A stretch of DNA of 64,000 nucleotides. Origin: Bradyrhizobium sp. AT1 (GTDB lineage: Bacteria > Pseudomonadota > Alphaproteobacteria > Rhizobiales > Xanthobacteraceae). The notes beneath the pieces were generated by a model. That model was not told where the DNA came from. It did no database searches and saw only the letters and a list, made by a program, of their open reading frames with translations. The stretch's first letter is position 1; each line of letters opens with the position of its first letter. Positions 1 through 8,657 of the stretch are shown one piece after another. Made by a program: the position numbers and the translations under genes. The stretch lies in the NCBI RefSeq assembly GCF_001590795.1, contig NZ_JXDL01000001.1, positions 4,595,897-4,659,896 on the forward strand, in the 5' to 3' direction.

Positions 1-565
1 TGTCGCGGTCCTGCTTCTCGAACTTGCCTTCGTGATGCAGCAGGTCAACCGCGCCGCGCAGGCGCTCGGTCGGCGACAGGATCGCCTGATGCTCGCCGGC
101 GAGGCCGAACAGGCGCATGAGCAGGCGCACGATGACTTCGACGATGCGCAGCAGCGGCCCCAGCACGTACATGGTCAGCCGCATCGGACGCGCGACCGCG
201 AGCGCGACCCGATCGGGCGCGTTGATCGCGATGGTCTTGGGCAGCACCTCGGCGAAGATCACGACCAGCGCGGTCATCACGCCAGTCGCATAGAGCACGC
301 CGACATCGCCGAACCAGGCTGTGAAGATGGCGGTCGCGATCGCCGAGGAGCCGATATTGGCGATGTTGTTGCCGAGCAGCAGCGCTCCGATCAGGCGCTC
401 GCGCATGTCGAGCAGATCGGAGACGACGTCGGCGTCGCCATTGCCCTGCTTGGAGAGGCGCAGCATGCTGGCGCGCGAGGCGCCGGTCAGCGCGGTCTCG
501 CTGGCGGCGAAGAACGCCGAGACCAGGAGGCAGAGGACGACGATGGTGAATCCGAGCCAGTCCAT
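1..565 (-). CDS. CNNM/CorC-HlyC family membrane protein, 3' part cut by window edge
   Basis: The visible 188 residues start with a membrane segment (MDWLGFTIVVLCLLVSAFFA), followed by the SETALTGASRA motif, a conserved LLGNNIANI loop and further hydrophobic helices with the EVLPKTIAIN motif. This is the CNNM (DUF21) transmembrane domain of the hemolysin/CorC family. The family normally continues with two CBS domains and a CorC_HlyC domain, which would lie beyond the left edge. Relatives are linked to divalent cation (Mg2+/Co2+) transport or tolerance in the inner membrane. The ATG at 565 lies only 24 bp after the aroB stop, so it is probably the third gene of an aroK-aroB operon. The exact substrate cannot be told. 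Confidence 0.85.
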   Translation of the reverse strand, partial: MDWLGFTIVVLCLLVSAFFAASETALTGASRASMLRLSKQGNGDADVVSDLLDMRERLIGALLLGNNIANIGSSAIATAIFTAWFGDVGVLYATGVMTALVVIFAEVLPKTIAINAPDRVALAVARPMRLTMYVLGPLLRIVEVIVRLLMRLFGLAGEHQAILSPTERLRGAVDLLHHEGKFEKQDRD

Positions 566-589
566 GCACCACTCAACAGAACTTGCGTA

Positions 590-1738
590 TCACGCCTCGA
601 GGGCGAGCTTGTCTTTGAGGAAATCGCGCACCGGGGCCGGCTCGACGTCCTTGGCGATCACCGCGCGCCCGACGGCTTCCAGCAGGATGAAGGTGAGCTT
701 GCCGCGCTTGACCTTCTTGTCCTGCGCCATCAGGGTCATCAGCGCGTCGGCATCGGCAAGACCTTCCTGCGCGAAGCCTGCGATGTCCTGCAAGCGGGTC
801 GGCAGGCCGACCTCGATCAGATGGCGTTCGACGCGCAGCGCATCGGCCTCGCCGATCATGCCGAGCTTCGCCGAAAACTGCGCCGCCAGCGTCATGCCGA
901 TCGCGACGCCCTCGCCGTGGAACAGGCGGTCGGAGAAGCCGGTCGCAGCTTCCAGCGCGTGACCGAAGGTGTGGCCGAGATTGAGCAGCGCGCGCTCGCC
1001 GGTCTCGCGCTCGTCGCGGGAGACGACACCAGCCTTGGCCCGGCAAGAGGTGGCGATCGCGTGCTCGCGCGCCGCGCTTCCCTTGAAGATGTCGGCATGG
1101 TTCTTTTCCAGCCAGGTGAAGAAGGCTTCGTCCCCGAGCACGCCGTATTTGGCGACCTCGGCGTAACCGGCGCGGAACTGGCGCGGTGACAGCGTGTCGA
1201 GCACGGCGGTGTCGGCAATGACCAGCACCGGCTGATGGAAGGCCCCGAGCAAATTCTTGCCCTGCGGCGAGTTGATGCCGGTCTTGCCGCCGACGCTCGA
1301 ATCGACCTGCGCCAGCAGCGAGGTCGGCACCTGCACGAAATCGACGCCGCGGCGCAGGATCGCCGCGGCAAAGCCGGCGAGATCGCCGACCACGCCGCCG
1401 CCGAGCGCGATGACGAGATCGTTGCGCTCGATCTTCGCGGCGATCAGCGCCTCGCTGACCTTCTCCAGACCGGCATAGGTCTTGGAGATCTCGCCTTCCT
1501 CGACCACGATGCGCGAGGTCGGGATGCCGCTTGCCGCGAGCGAGGCCTCGGCCGGCTCGAGCCAGTGCTTTGCCACGGTGCGATCCGTCACGATCGCGGT
1601 GCGCACGCCGGGCCGCAAACGCGCCACGCGCTCGCCGAGCGAGGAAAGCACGCCGCGGCCGATGACGATGTCATAGGCGCGATCCGCCAGCGCGACCTCG
1701 ACATTGACGGGATCGGAGTGTTTCAACGGCGCAGTCAT
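590..1738 (-). CDS. aroB: 3-dehydroquinate synthase
   Basis: Predicted to convert DAHP to 3-dehydroquinate, step two of the shikimate pathway, in the cytoplasm with NAD and a divalent metal. The 382-residue protein has the nucleotide-binding ALGGGVVGDLAGFAAA region (about 111-126), the VDSSVGGKTGIN loop and the metal-site LGHTFGHALE motif, all diagnostic of AroB. The ATG at 1738 overlaps the aroK stop in an ATGA arrangement, which argues for this start over an in-frame ATG 78 bp upstream inside aroK, and for translational coupling. Length is normal for the family. Confidence 0.96.
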   Translation of the reverse strand: MTAPLKHSDPVNVEVALADRAYDIVIGRGVLSSLGERVARLRPGVRTAIVTDRTVAKHWLEPAEASLAASGIPTSRIVVEEGEISKTYAGLEKVSEALIAAKIERNDLVIALGGGVVGDLAGFAAAILRRGVDFVQVPTSLLAQVDSSVGGKTGINSPQGKNLLGAFHQPVLVIADTAVLDTLSPRQFRAGYAEVAKYGVLGDEAFFTWLEKNHADIFKGSAAREHAIATSCRAKAGVVSRDERETGERALLNLGHTFGHALEAATGFSDRLFHGEGVAIGMTLAAQFSAKLGMIGEADALRVERHLIEVGLPTRLQDIAGFAQEGLADADALMTLMAQDKKVKRGKLTFILLEAVGRAVIAKDVEPAPVRDFLKDKLALEA

Positions 1739-2358
1739 CGGATGGCACTCGCAACGTCGGCGGATGGTGAAGCGGCCTGTTCGCCGCAGAGATGGGCGCG
1801 CAGCGCCTCGATGCATTCCTCGACGATCTTGTCGTGCGGCACGTCGCGCGAGGCGATGGTGAGATCGGCATGGCCGTAGAACGGCTCGCGCTCGGTGAGC
1901 AGGCGCGTGACGGTTCCTTCGGGATCGGCAGTCTGCAGCAGCGGGCGATCGGCACGGCGGCGCACGCGGCGCATGATGACGTCATGATCCGCCCGAAGCC
2001 AGATCGACACGGCTTTGGCCGCGATGCGCGCGCGCGTCTCCTCGCGCATGAAGGCGCCGCCGCCGGTCGCCAGCACCACCGGCCCGCCGTCGAGCAGCCG
2101 CGCGATCACCCGCGCCTCGCCGTCACGGAAATACGGCTCGCCGTGGCGCTCGAAGATCTCCGGGATGGACATCTGGGCCGACGTCTCGATCTCGGTGTCG
2201 GCATCGACGAAGGGCAGCTTGAGCCTGAGCGCCAGGCGGCGGCCGATGGTGGATTTGCCCACTCCCATCATACCGACGAGCACGATCGAGCGCGTCCCGA
2301 GCGCCGACAGGATGTCGGCCTCTAGCGAAGCTGGTATCGGCAACGCGGCGTCGGACAT
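1735..2358 (-). CDS. aroK: Shikimate kinase
   Basis: Phosphorylates shikimate at the 3-hydroxyl with ATP. The 207-residue protein carries a Walker A P-loop GMMGVGKST at about 29-37, the shikimate-binding VDADTEIE stretch, the GGGAF motif and the RRRADRPLL lid. I chose the ATG at 2358 because the sequence further upstream (to 2526) is low in family similarity and rich in Arg/Trp; the chosen start leaves a short N-terminal extension before the kinase fold, common in alphaproteobacteria. It is the first gene of an aroK-aroB operon with a 4-bp overlap. Confidence 0.95.
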   Translation of the reverse strand: MSDAALPIPASLEADILSALGTRSIVLVGMMGVGKSTIGRRLALRLKLPFVDADTEIETSAQMSIPEIFERHGEPYFRDGEARVIARLLDGGPVVLATGGGAFMREETRARIAAKAVSIWLRADHDVIMRRVRRRADRPLLQTADPEGTVTRLLTEREPFYGHADLTIASRDVPHDKIVEECIEALRAHLCGEQAASPSADVASAIR

Positions 2359-2550
2359 GTCTCGCTCGAATGGATCGATCTGCCGCCAAAGGCGGCACGC
2401 TTTGGCCACAAGGCTTGGGCCACCTATACGACCCCGACGGGGCCCTCGCCAGTGGACTCTTGCCACGAAACGGCGAACATGTTGGATGATTTCATTGGTT
2501 AATTTGCCCTCCGAGACCCTAGACACGACCCCGATAGAGACCCCAGCACG

Positions 2551-2697
2551 ATGCCCAGCCTGTTCCGCTTCCTGACGGCCGTCGCCGTGATCGCCGGCAT
2601 CGTCTATGGCGTGGTCTTCGCGCTGGCGAACTTCGTCAATCCGAAGCCGCGGGAAATGACGGTGACGATCCCGCCGGATAAGTTTCTCAAGAAATAG
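2551..2697 (+). CDS. 48-residue single-pass membrane peptide
   Basis: A short open frame starting MPSLFRFLTAVAVIAGIVYG, with one hydrophobic helix at residues 4-27 and a charged tail ending PPDKFLKK. It sits between divergent aroK and downstream xerD, with 17 bp to the xerD start, so it is probably cotranscribed with xerD. The helix plus positively charged tail and the tight spacing suggest a real gene, but I do not recognise a function. The coding evidence is composition and context only. Confidence 0.6.
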   Translation: MPSLFRFLTAVAVIAGIVYGVVFALANFVNPKPREMTVTIPPDKFLKK

Positions 2698-2714
2698 GAG
2701 CTAGCCTCCAGGGC

Positions 2715-3674
2715 ATGCGCAACAAGCCCTCCGATAGCAAGCTCACCGGCCTGTTCCTCGACATGCTCGCGGCGGAACAAGGCGCCGGACCCAATACGCT
2801 CGACGCCTATCGCCGCGACCTCACCGATTTCTCGGAATTCCTGGGCCGGGTCGGCCACACTTTCGTGGACGCCGAGACGCAAACGCTGCGCGACTATCTC
2901 GCCGATCTCGACACACGCGGCTTCAAATCCACCAGCGTCGCGCGGCGGCTGTCGGCGATGCGGCATCTCTATCGCTTCCTCCTCAACGAGCGCATCCGCG
3001 CTGAGGACCCCGCCGCGATCCTGTCCGGCCCCAAGCGCGGCCGCGGCCTGCCGAAGGTGCTGTCGATATCGGATGTCGACCGCATGCTTCGCCGCGCCAA
3101 GGAATTGAGCGAGGCGGAAGATGCCTCGCCGTCGAAACGGCTGCGCGCCTTGCGGCTGTATTGCCTGCTCGAGGTGCTCTACGCCACGGGCCTGCGCGTC
3201 TCCGAGCTGGTGGCGCTGCCGCGCTCGGCGGCCAAGCGCGACGCCCGCATGATCGTGGTGCGCGGCAAGGGCAACAAGGAACGCCTGGTGCCGCTCAACG
3301 AGGCCTCGCGGCAGGCGATGGCGGATTATCTCGCGGCGACGGAAGCTGCGAAAACCGAGAAGAAGAAAGACAGCCTCGCCGCCTCGAAATGGCTCTTCCC
3401 CTCGTTCGGCGAGAGCGGACATCTGACGCGGCAGCATTTTGCCCGCGACTTGAAGGAGCTCGCGGTCGCCTCGGGGCTGCAGGCCCGGCTGGTCTCCCCG
3501 CACGTGCTGCGCCATGCCTTTGCCAGCCACCTCCTGCACAATGGTGCCGATCTGCGCATCGTGCAGACCCTGCTCGGCCATACCGATATCTCCACGACCC
3601 AGATCTACACCCATGTGGTCGAGGAGCGCCTGAAAAGCCTGGTGCGCGACCTGCACCCGCTGGCGGAGAAGTAG
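2715..3674 (+). CDS. xerD: Tyrosine recombinase XerD
   Basis: Site-specific recombinase that, with XerC, resolves chromosome dimers at dif near the division septum. The 319 residues contain an N-terminal SAM-like core-binding domain (about 8-95) and the catalytic domain with all six expected residues: R161 (ATGLRVSEL), K185 (RGKGNKER), H263 and R266 (HVLRHAFASHLL), H289 (LLGHTDIS) and nucleophile Y298 (TTQIYTHV). XerD rather than XerC or a phage integrase is favoured by length and by the chromosomal setting next to aroK and accA. The paralogue XerC cannot be fully excluded without comparison. Confidence 0.92.
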   Translation: MRNKPSDSKLTGLFLDMLAAEQGAGPNTLDAYRRDLTDFSEFLGRVGHTFVDAETQTLRDYLADLDTRGFKSTSVARRLSAMRHLYRFLLNERIRAEDPAAILSGPKRGRGLPKVLSISDVDRMLRRAKELSEAEDASPSKRLRALRLYCLLEVLYATGLRVSELVALPRSAAKRDARMIVVRGKGNKERLVPLNEASRQAMADYLAATEAAKTEKKKDSLAASKWLFPSFGESGHLTRQHFARDLKELAVASGLQARLVSPHVLRHAFASHLLHNGADLRIVQTLLGHTDISTTQIYTHVVEERLKSLVRDLHPLAEK

Positions 3675-3682
3675 GAAGGTCT

Positions 3683-3713
3683 CGTGCCCCGGACGCGAGA
3701 GCTGGGCCGGAAC
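3683..3713. repeat. Truncated copy of the GTGCCCCGG palindromic repeat
   Basis: Just after the xerD stop lies GTGCCCCGGACGCGAGAGCT followed by GGGCCGGAACG. It matches the left end of the longer element at about 26530-26650 and the ends of the element at 27543-27607, but lacks a clean right arm. Probably a decayed copy. Confidence 0.45.
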
Positions 3714-3885
3714 GACCCATGAACCGCCTTGACTTCGGCCACATCTCCGCAGAAAGAGCCGTGGCCTCACGACTAATTTGGCCGGCTCCGAGGGTACACA
3801 AGCCAACCCATTGAAGAAGCTATACTTCTCTCCGCCAATCGAAATCCGCTTCGCTCGTTAGCCCCGTCCTCCCTATATTGAGTTG

Positions 3886-4848
3886 ATGCAAGACCAGATG
3901 CGCAGCTATCTCGACTTCGAAAAGCCCGTCGCCGAGCTCGACTCCAAGCTCGACGAGCTCAGGACGTTAGCTGCCTCCGGCACCGACATCTCCGACGAGA
4001 TCGGGCGCATCGAGGACAAGGCGGCGCAGGCGCTGGCCGACCTCTATACGAACCTGACGCCGTGGCAGAAGACGCTGGTGGCGCGGCATCCGCAGCGGCC
4101 GCATTTCAACGACTTCATCAAGGGCCTGATCACCGAATTCACCCCGCTCGCCGGCGACCGCAAGTTTGGCGAGGACGAGGCGCTGGTGGCCGGTTTCGGC
4201 CGCTTCCGCGGCGAGCCGATCTGCGTGATGGGCCAGGAGAAGGGTGATTCCACCGAGAGCCGCATCAAGCACAATTTCGGCATGGCGCGGCCGGAAGGTT
4301 ATCGCAAATGCGTGCGGCTGATGGAGATGGCCGAGCGGTTCGGCCTGCCCGTGCTGTCGCTGGCCGATTCCGCCGGCGCCTATCCCGGCATCGGCGCGGA
4401 GGAGCGCGGCCAGGCCGAAGCCATCGCGCGCTCGACGGACGCGTGCCTGGCGCTGACCGTGCCGAACGTCGCCATCATCACCGGCGAGGGCATGTCGGGC
4501 GGCGCCATCGCCATCACCACCGCCAACAAGGTCTTGATGCTGGAGCACGCGATCTACAGCGTGATCTCACCGGAAGCGGCGTCCTCGATCCTCTGGCGCG
4601 ACGGCACCAAGGCGCAGGAAGCCGCCAACAACATGAAGATCACCGCCCAGGACATGCTCCGCTTCGGGGTGATCGACGCCATCCTCAAGGAGCCGGTCGG
4701 CGGCGCCCACCGCGACCCCGCCGCCATGATCGCGACCACCGGGGACGCCATCGCCAAGGCCTTCGACGAGATGCGCGGCCTGGATGGGGACGCCATCCGC
4801 AGGCAGCGCCGGCAGAAATTCCTCGATATCGGCCGGAAACTGGGCTGA
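3886..4848 (+). CDS. accA: Acetyl-CoA carboxylase carboxyltransferase subunit alpha
   Basis: With AccD, transfers CO2 from carboxybiotin to acetyl-CoA to make malonyl-CoA, the committed step of fatty acid synthesis. The 320-residue protein starts MQDQMRSYLDFEKP and shows the family motifs TPWQKTLVARHPQRPHF, GMARPEGYRK, SLADSAGAYPGIGAEERGQA and the oxyanion-type GGAIAITTAN. A TTG directly before the ATG at 3886 could be read as a start but the ATG is preferred. No accD is in view, which is usual because the two subunits are often unlinked in this group. Confidence 0.96.
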   Translation: MQDQMRSYLDFEKPVAELDSKLDELRTLAASGTDISDEIGRIEDKAAQALADLYTNLTPWQKTLVARHPQRPHFNDFIKGLITEFTPLAGDRKFGEDEALVAGFGRFRGEPICVMGQEKGDSTESRIKHNFGMARPEGYRKCVRLMEMAERFGLPVLSLADSAGAYPGIGAEERGQAEAIARSTDACLALTVPNVAIITGEGMSGGAIAITTANKVLMLEHAIYSVISPEAASSILWRDGTKAQEAANNMKITAQDMLRFGVIDAILKEPVGGAHRDPAAMIATTGDAIAKAFDEMRGLDGDAIRRQRRQKFLDIGRKLG

Positions 4849-4876
4849 TTCGGATCGATTTAGGCGCCGCAATGGC

Positions 4877-4996
4877 GGTGCGCTCCCTCCCCCGCCTGCG
4901 GGGGAGGGTTGGGGAGAGGGCTCTCTCCCCTCGCGACACTCCCAATGCCGTGCGAGCCCCTCCCGGCCTCCCCGCTAGCGGGAGGGGTAAGAGCCC
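4877..4996. repeat. GC-rich inverted-repeat element (CTCCC...GGGAG family)
   Basis: The 464-bp gap between accA and the next gene holds nested palindromes: a CCCTCCCCC-type arm facing GGGGGAGGG at about 4883-4907, a GAGAGGG/CCCTCTC-like pair, and a CCCCTCC...GGAGGGG pair ending near 4987. The arm sequences resemble those at 24609-24636, 40341-40359, 58305-58327 and 58435-58460. After the element, to 5312, I see no gene; the transcript of the following transpeptidase probably begins there. Confidence 0.6.
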
Positions 4997-5312
4997 CGGT
5001 AACCCCGCATTAACCCTTTTTTTGCCCAAATCAGCGATCTGAGTCCCCGGTAGGCCGAAAAGCCCAAGTTCCGTCTCAAGTGGCGTCCATTCAGTCTTCG
5101 TTGACCATGCCAATGGGCCAACGGCCTCGTGATCCCCGCTCGGGTTGCGACCACATGACCCAGAGGTTAGAATTTTAATCAATGGCTTCAGGGCATAAGC
5201 GCTGGGGCGTGAGCTGAAAAAGCCCGTCATGACGGGTCCGGTTCTCCGGTCGGATCATGCTCCACAAGAATTGGGGTTCGCGCGCTCTGCCCGGCACGTT
5301 GTGGGGTCCATC

Positions 5313-6857
5313 TTGATTTCTCGTTCGCTTGCTCGCGCGCTTTTGGCTTCGGTTGCGCTGATGACGGCCGGCGTTCTGCTGTCCGGCTGCGACACCGACC
5401 AGGTCTCGCTCGCGACCAACGCCAAGGCCAACCAGCCGGTGCCGCCAAAGCTTCTCGCCGCGATGGTCGAGAAGGACATGGATCTGCAATCGCCGATCCT
5501 GGTGCGCCTGTTCAAGCAGGAGGCCGAGCTCGAGGTCTGGAAGCAGACCCGGAGCGGCCAGTTCGCGCTGCTCAAGACCTATCCGATCTGCCGCTGGTCG
5601 GGAGACCTCGGACCGAAGGTGCGCGAAGGCGACCGCCAGGCGCCGGAAGGATTCTACTCGATCAATCCGAGCCAGATGAATCCGCAATCGGCCTACTACC
5701 TCTCGTTCAACACCGGCTATCCGAACGCATTCGACAAGGCGCTGGGCCGCACCGGCTCGCAGCTGATGGTGCACGGCGACTGTTCGTCGCGCGGCTGCTA
5801 CGCCATGACCGACGAGCAGATCGCGGAGATCTATTCGCTCGGGCGCGAGTCGTTCTTCGGCGGCCAGAAGGCGTTCCAGCTGCAGGCCTATCCGTTCCGG
5901 ATGACGCCGGTGAACATGGCCAAGCACCGCAACAATCCGAACATGCCGTTCTGGAAGATGATCAAGGAAGGCTACGATCATTTCGAGGTGACGCGGCAGG
6001 AGCCGAAGGTCGATTTCTGCGAGAAGAAATACGTGTTCGATGCGACCCGCGCGCCCGATGCGAAGCGCGATCCCGTGTTCGACGCCTCCGCGAAGTGCCC
6101 GGCCTATGTGATCCCCGAAGACGTCGTCGCCGCCGTGCGCGGCAAGCAGGCCAAGGACGAGGCGGAATACGCCAAGCTGGTCGCCAAAGGCACGCCGGTG
6201 GCGCGCATGAACACCGGCATCGACGGCGGCATGAACAAGATCTTCGCCGCGAAGATCCCGGAAGGCTCGACCGGCCTGTCCGAGGGCGCCGAAGGCACCA
6301 CGCTGCAGATGCTGGCGATGGCCAAGGCGCCGGGCACGATCCCCGGCCACGTCAATCCGCCCAAGCCGAATCTCGATGCGGTGGCGTCCGCGCCCGCGCC
6401 GCAGGAAGAGCCTGTCGTCGCCGTGCCCGCGAGCACCCGCGTCGCCACGGCTCAGCCTGCCGAGAAATCCGGCTTCTTCTCGAATCTCGGCCGCAAGATG
6501 GGCATGGGCTCATCCGACAGCACGGCCACCACGCCGCCGCCGCAAGCGACTGCCTCTGTCGCTCCGGCCGCCACGACCACGACACCCACGACCGCGGCGT
6601 CGAGGCTCAAGGCCGCAGTCACACGCTTCGTGCCGGGACACGACAAGTCCAAGGACATTGCGAAGGACGCCCCGAAACCGGCCGTTGCCGCCGCCAAGCC
6701 GGCCGAGCCGGCAAAGCCCGACACGCGCCTCGCCCAGACGCGGCCAGCGCTGAAGCCGTCGGTGAGCGACGGCGCGGGTGAAGCGACGCAGATCATGGGC
6801 GCCGCGCCGGTGGTGTCATCGAACTCGTTCGAGAGCAGGTTTGGGGCGGTGAAGTAG
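5313..6857 (+). CDS. L,D-transpeptidase family lipoprotein (YafK-like) with Pro/Ala-rich tail
   Basis: Predicted YkuD-fold enzyme that acts on peptidoglycan peptides in the periplasm. From the TTG at 5313 the protein begins MISRSLARALLASVALMTAG and has a lipobox LLSGC with the lipidated Cys at residue 26; starting at the upstream ATG (5229) would put 28 extra residues before this signal, so the TTG start fits better. The catalytic motif HGDCSSRGC places His154 and Cys162. The arrangement with SxxYLSFNTGYPNAFD before the motif matches the YafK branch. From about residue 360 the chain becomes Ala/Pro/Thr/Lys-rich low complexity, likely a disordered linker through the envelope. Its substrate is not certain. 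Confidence 0.85.
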   Translation: MISRSLARALLASVALMTAGVLLSGCDTDQVSLATNAKANQPVPPKLLAAMVEKDMDLQSPILVRLFKQEAELEVWKQTRSGQFALLKTYPICRWSGDLGPKVREGDRQAPEGFYSINPSQMNPQSAYYLSFNTGYPNAFDKALGRTGSQLMVHGDCSSRGCYAMTDEQIAEIYSLGRESFFGGQKAFQLQAYPFRMTPVNMAKHRNNPNMPFWKMIKEGYDHFEVTRQEPKVDFCEKKYVFDATRAPDAKRDPVFDASAKCPAYVIPEDVVAAVRGKQAKDEAEYAKLVAKGTPVARMNTGIDGGMNKIFAAKIPEGSTGLSEGAEGTTLQMLAMAKAPGTIPGHVNPPKPNLDAVASAPAPQEEPVVAVPASTRVATAQPAEKSGFFSNLGRKMGMGSSDSTATTPPPQATASVAPAATTTTPTTAASRLKAAVTRFVPGHDKSKDIAKDAPKPAVAAAKPAEPAKPDTRLAQTRPALKPSVSDGAGEATQIMGAAPVVSSNSFESRFGAVK

Positions 6858-7092
6858 GCGGGGCGCGTAATGCGCTGCTCTTCCGGAGTAAGCCAAGCAC
6901 AACGAACGAGGTGATTGCGCTGCCCCGCGCATGGGCTCGCCGCTGCAATAGCCGCCTGCGATCCGCCAACTTTGTGCATGGTAAGGATTGAAGCCGTTGG
7001 TTCCCAATAAGGATCCGGGGCGCCTCTCGATGTGCGGATTGCGTCGCCCCGTCGCCCAGCTATAGTTCCGCCATGAACTCTTCGCGCTCCGC

Positions 7093-8190
7093 ATGAGTGG
7101 ATTTGGGCATCTCGATCATCTGATTGACCGCATCTACGAGGCCGGTCTCATACCGTCATTGTGGCCCGAGCTCCTCGGAGAGATCGGTAACGCGATCGGC
7201 GGGAATGGCGGACTGCTTTTCGCGGTCCGCGACGGCTATATCAGCGGGATCAATTCGGTCAATCACGACGAGACCATGCCTCGCTTCTTGGAAGAGGGAT
7301 GGAGTGCGCGCGATCCGTTGCTGCCGCGTGCCGCCGCTCTCAACTACGCCGGTTTCCTCAATGATGGAGACCTTCTATCGGAGCAGGAGATCGCGACCAA
7401 CGACGTGTACTGCAACTTCTACCGCAGGCACGGAATCGGCTACAGAGCCGGCACCATCATCTCAATACCGAGCGGCGACTCGATCGCGATCGTCATGCCG
7501 CGACACCAAGACAACGGACCGGTGCCGCGCGACGTGGTCTCGTTTCTTGACGGCCTGAGGCCTCATCTGGCGCGGGCTTCCCTGACTGCAAACCGGCTTG
7601 GCTTCGAGCGGGCGCGCGCGCAAGCCGACGCACTGCAGGCCATCGGACTGCCCGGAGCCATATTGCGCGAACGAGGCAGGTTACTTGCAGCGAACGGCCT
7701 ATTCGAAGCGCTGATGCCGTCGCTGTTCCAAGACCGCGCAGAGCGATTGACCCTGACCGATGTCACGGCCGACGGATTGTTCTTGGCGGCGCTCCGGACT
7801 CCGTTCGCTGGCAACAGCCCGGCCGTCAAGTCCCTCGCCATTGCGGCGGCGATGGATCGCGTACCGATGGTCCTGCATGTCGTCCCGGTGCGCGGATCGG
7901 CACGCGATATCTTCACGCTGGCCACCTTCATGCTCATCATAACGCCCGTCGATCGCGGCGCGGTCCCGAGTGCGGAAGTTCTGCAAGGACTGTTCGACCT
8001 GACGCCGGCAGAGGCCCAAGTTGCACGTGGAGTCGCACAGGCCGGATCAATCGACGAACTCGCAGCAAAAATCGGCGTGGCGCGAGAGACGGTGCGCACG
8101 CAGCTCAAAGCCGTGCTTTCAAAGACCGGCCTTTCCCGTCAACAGGAGCTCGTCAGCTTGCTCGCTGGCAAGGCCTTGCGCGGCGGCTAG
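7093..8190 (+). CDS. Orphan LuxR/FixJ-type helix-turn-helix regulator
   Basis: The 365-residue protein ends with a LuxR-type DNA-binding domain (about 300-360): LTPAEAQVARGVAQAGS, ELAAKIGVARETVRTQLKAV and LSKTGLSRQQELVSLL. The N-terminal 280 residues are a PAS-like sensory region (FLEEGWSARDPLLPRA, VVSFLDGLRPHLARA) seen in many orphan regulators of Bradyrhizobium; it lacks features of a phospho-receiver or an obvious acyl-homoserine-lactone domain. No luxI-like gene is nearby. An 18-bp palindrome lies 80 bp after the stop and a small gene follows. Target and ligand are unknown. Confidence 0.82.
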   Translation: MSGFGHLDHLIDRIYEAGLIPSLWPELLGEIGNAIGGNGGLLFAVRDGYISGINSVNHDETMPRFLEEGWSARDPLLPRAAALNYAGFLNDGDLLSEQEIATNDVYCNFYRRHGIGYRAGTIISIPSGDSIAIVMPRHQDNGPVPRDVVSFLDGLRPHLARASLTANRLGFERARAQADALQAIGLPGAILRERGRLLAANGLFEALMPSLFQDRAERLTLTDVTADGLFLAALRTPFAGNSPAVKSLAIAAAMDRVPMVLHVVPVRGSARDIFTLATFMLIITPVDRGAVPSAEVLQGLFDLTPAEAQVARGVAQAGSIDELAAKIGVARETVRTQLKAVLSKTGLSRQQELVSLLAGKALRGG

Positions 8191-8270
8191 AACGCTCATC
8201 CATCCCCAGCCAAATCCCCCATCACCCTTGGGCCTCGACGGCCTGGATCAGACTTTTTGCCAAGCACTCT

Positions 8271-8288
8271 TTCACCCAAATGGGTGAA
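8271..8288. promoter_or_regulatory. 18-bp palindrome after the LuxR-type gene
   Basis: TTCACCCAAATGGGTGAA is a perfect palindrome of 18 bp with no T-run after it, so it is more like an operator than a terminator. It lies 63 bp upstream of the small gene at 8351, which would suit control by the preceding LuxR-type regulator. That link is inference. Confidence 0.4.
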
Positions 8289-8350
8289 GACAGGGGTCGA
8301 ACCGCCGGGTTCAGCTTGGCAGGCTGGATGCATGGCGAGAAACGGCGAGA

Positions 8351-8554
8351 ATGGTCAGACCGGAGTTTCCGACATTCGAAATGACGTTGGTGCCGCGCAG
8401 GCGAAAAAGATGGGCCTGGAGCATCTGCAACGGCCAAGGAGCGGTCGTGGCGCAGGGGCGGGAATCAAGCCGGTCTGCCGCAAAGTACCAAGCCGAACGA
8501 GCATTCTTCATGCTGCTTCTGACCGCGCACTATCGGTTGCGGCTTCCCGCATAG
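8351..8554 (+). CDS. Small conserved-looking protein, 67 residues
   Basis: Starts MVRPEFPTFEMTLVPRRRKR and continues with WAWSICNGQGAVVAQGRESS, RSAAKYQAERAFFMLLLTAH. The alternating W-x-W, GxVVxxG and AAKYxAxRA pattern reminds me of short uncharacterised Bradyrhizobium proteins and, loosely, of the YegP/DUF1508 beta-repeat. No strong ribosome-binding site is visible before the ATG. Function unknown; the recognition is from memory of the pattern, so confidence is moderate. The remaining 100 bp before the next gene hold nothing I can name. Confidence 0.5.
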   Translation: MVRPEFPTFEMTLVPRRRKRWAWSICNGQGAVVAQGRESSRSAAKYQAERAFFMLLLTAHYRLRLPA

Positions 8555-8657
8555 CGAGCAGGCTCCCGGCGCGATGCTGCACGTCGCCGCCCCCTGCGCC
8601 TCAGGACGACGGAACACCCAGTGGGCCGCGCAAGACAGACGGCGTGGGCAGCATTTG

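Noticed and set aside
8290..8312. A tRNA-like fragment (GGTTCGACC on the minus strand)
   Set aside because: The T-arm stem does not pair and there is no acceptor, D or anticodon arm around it.
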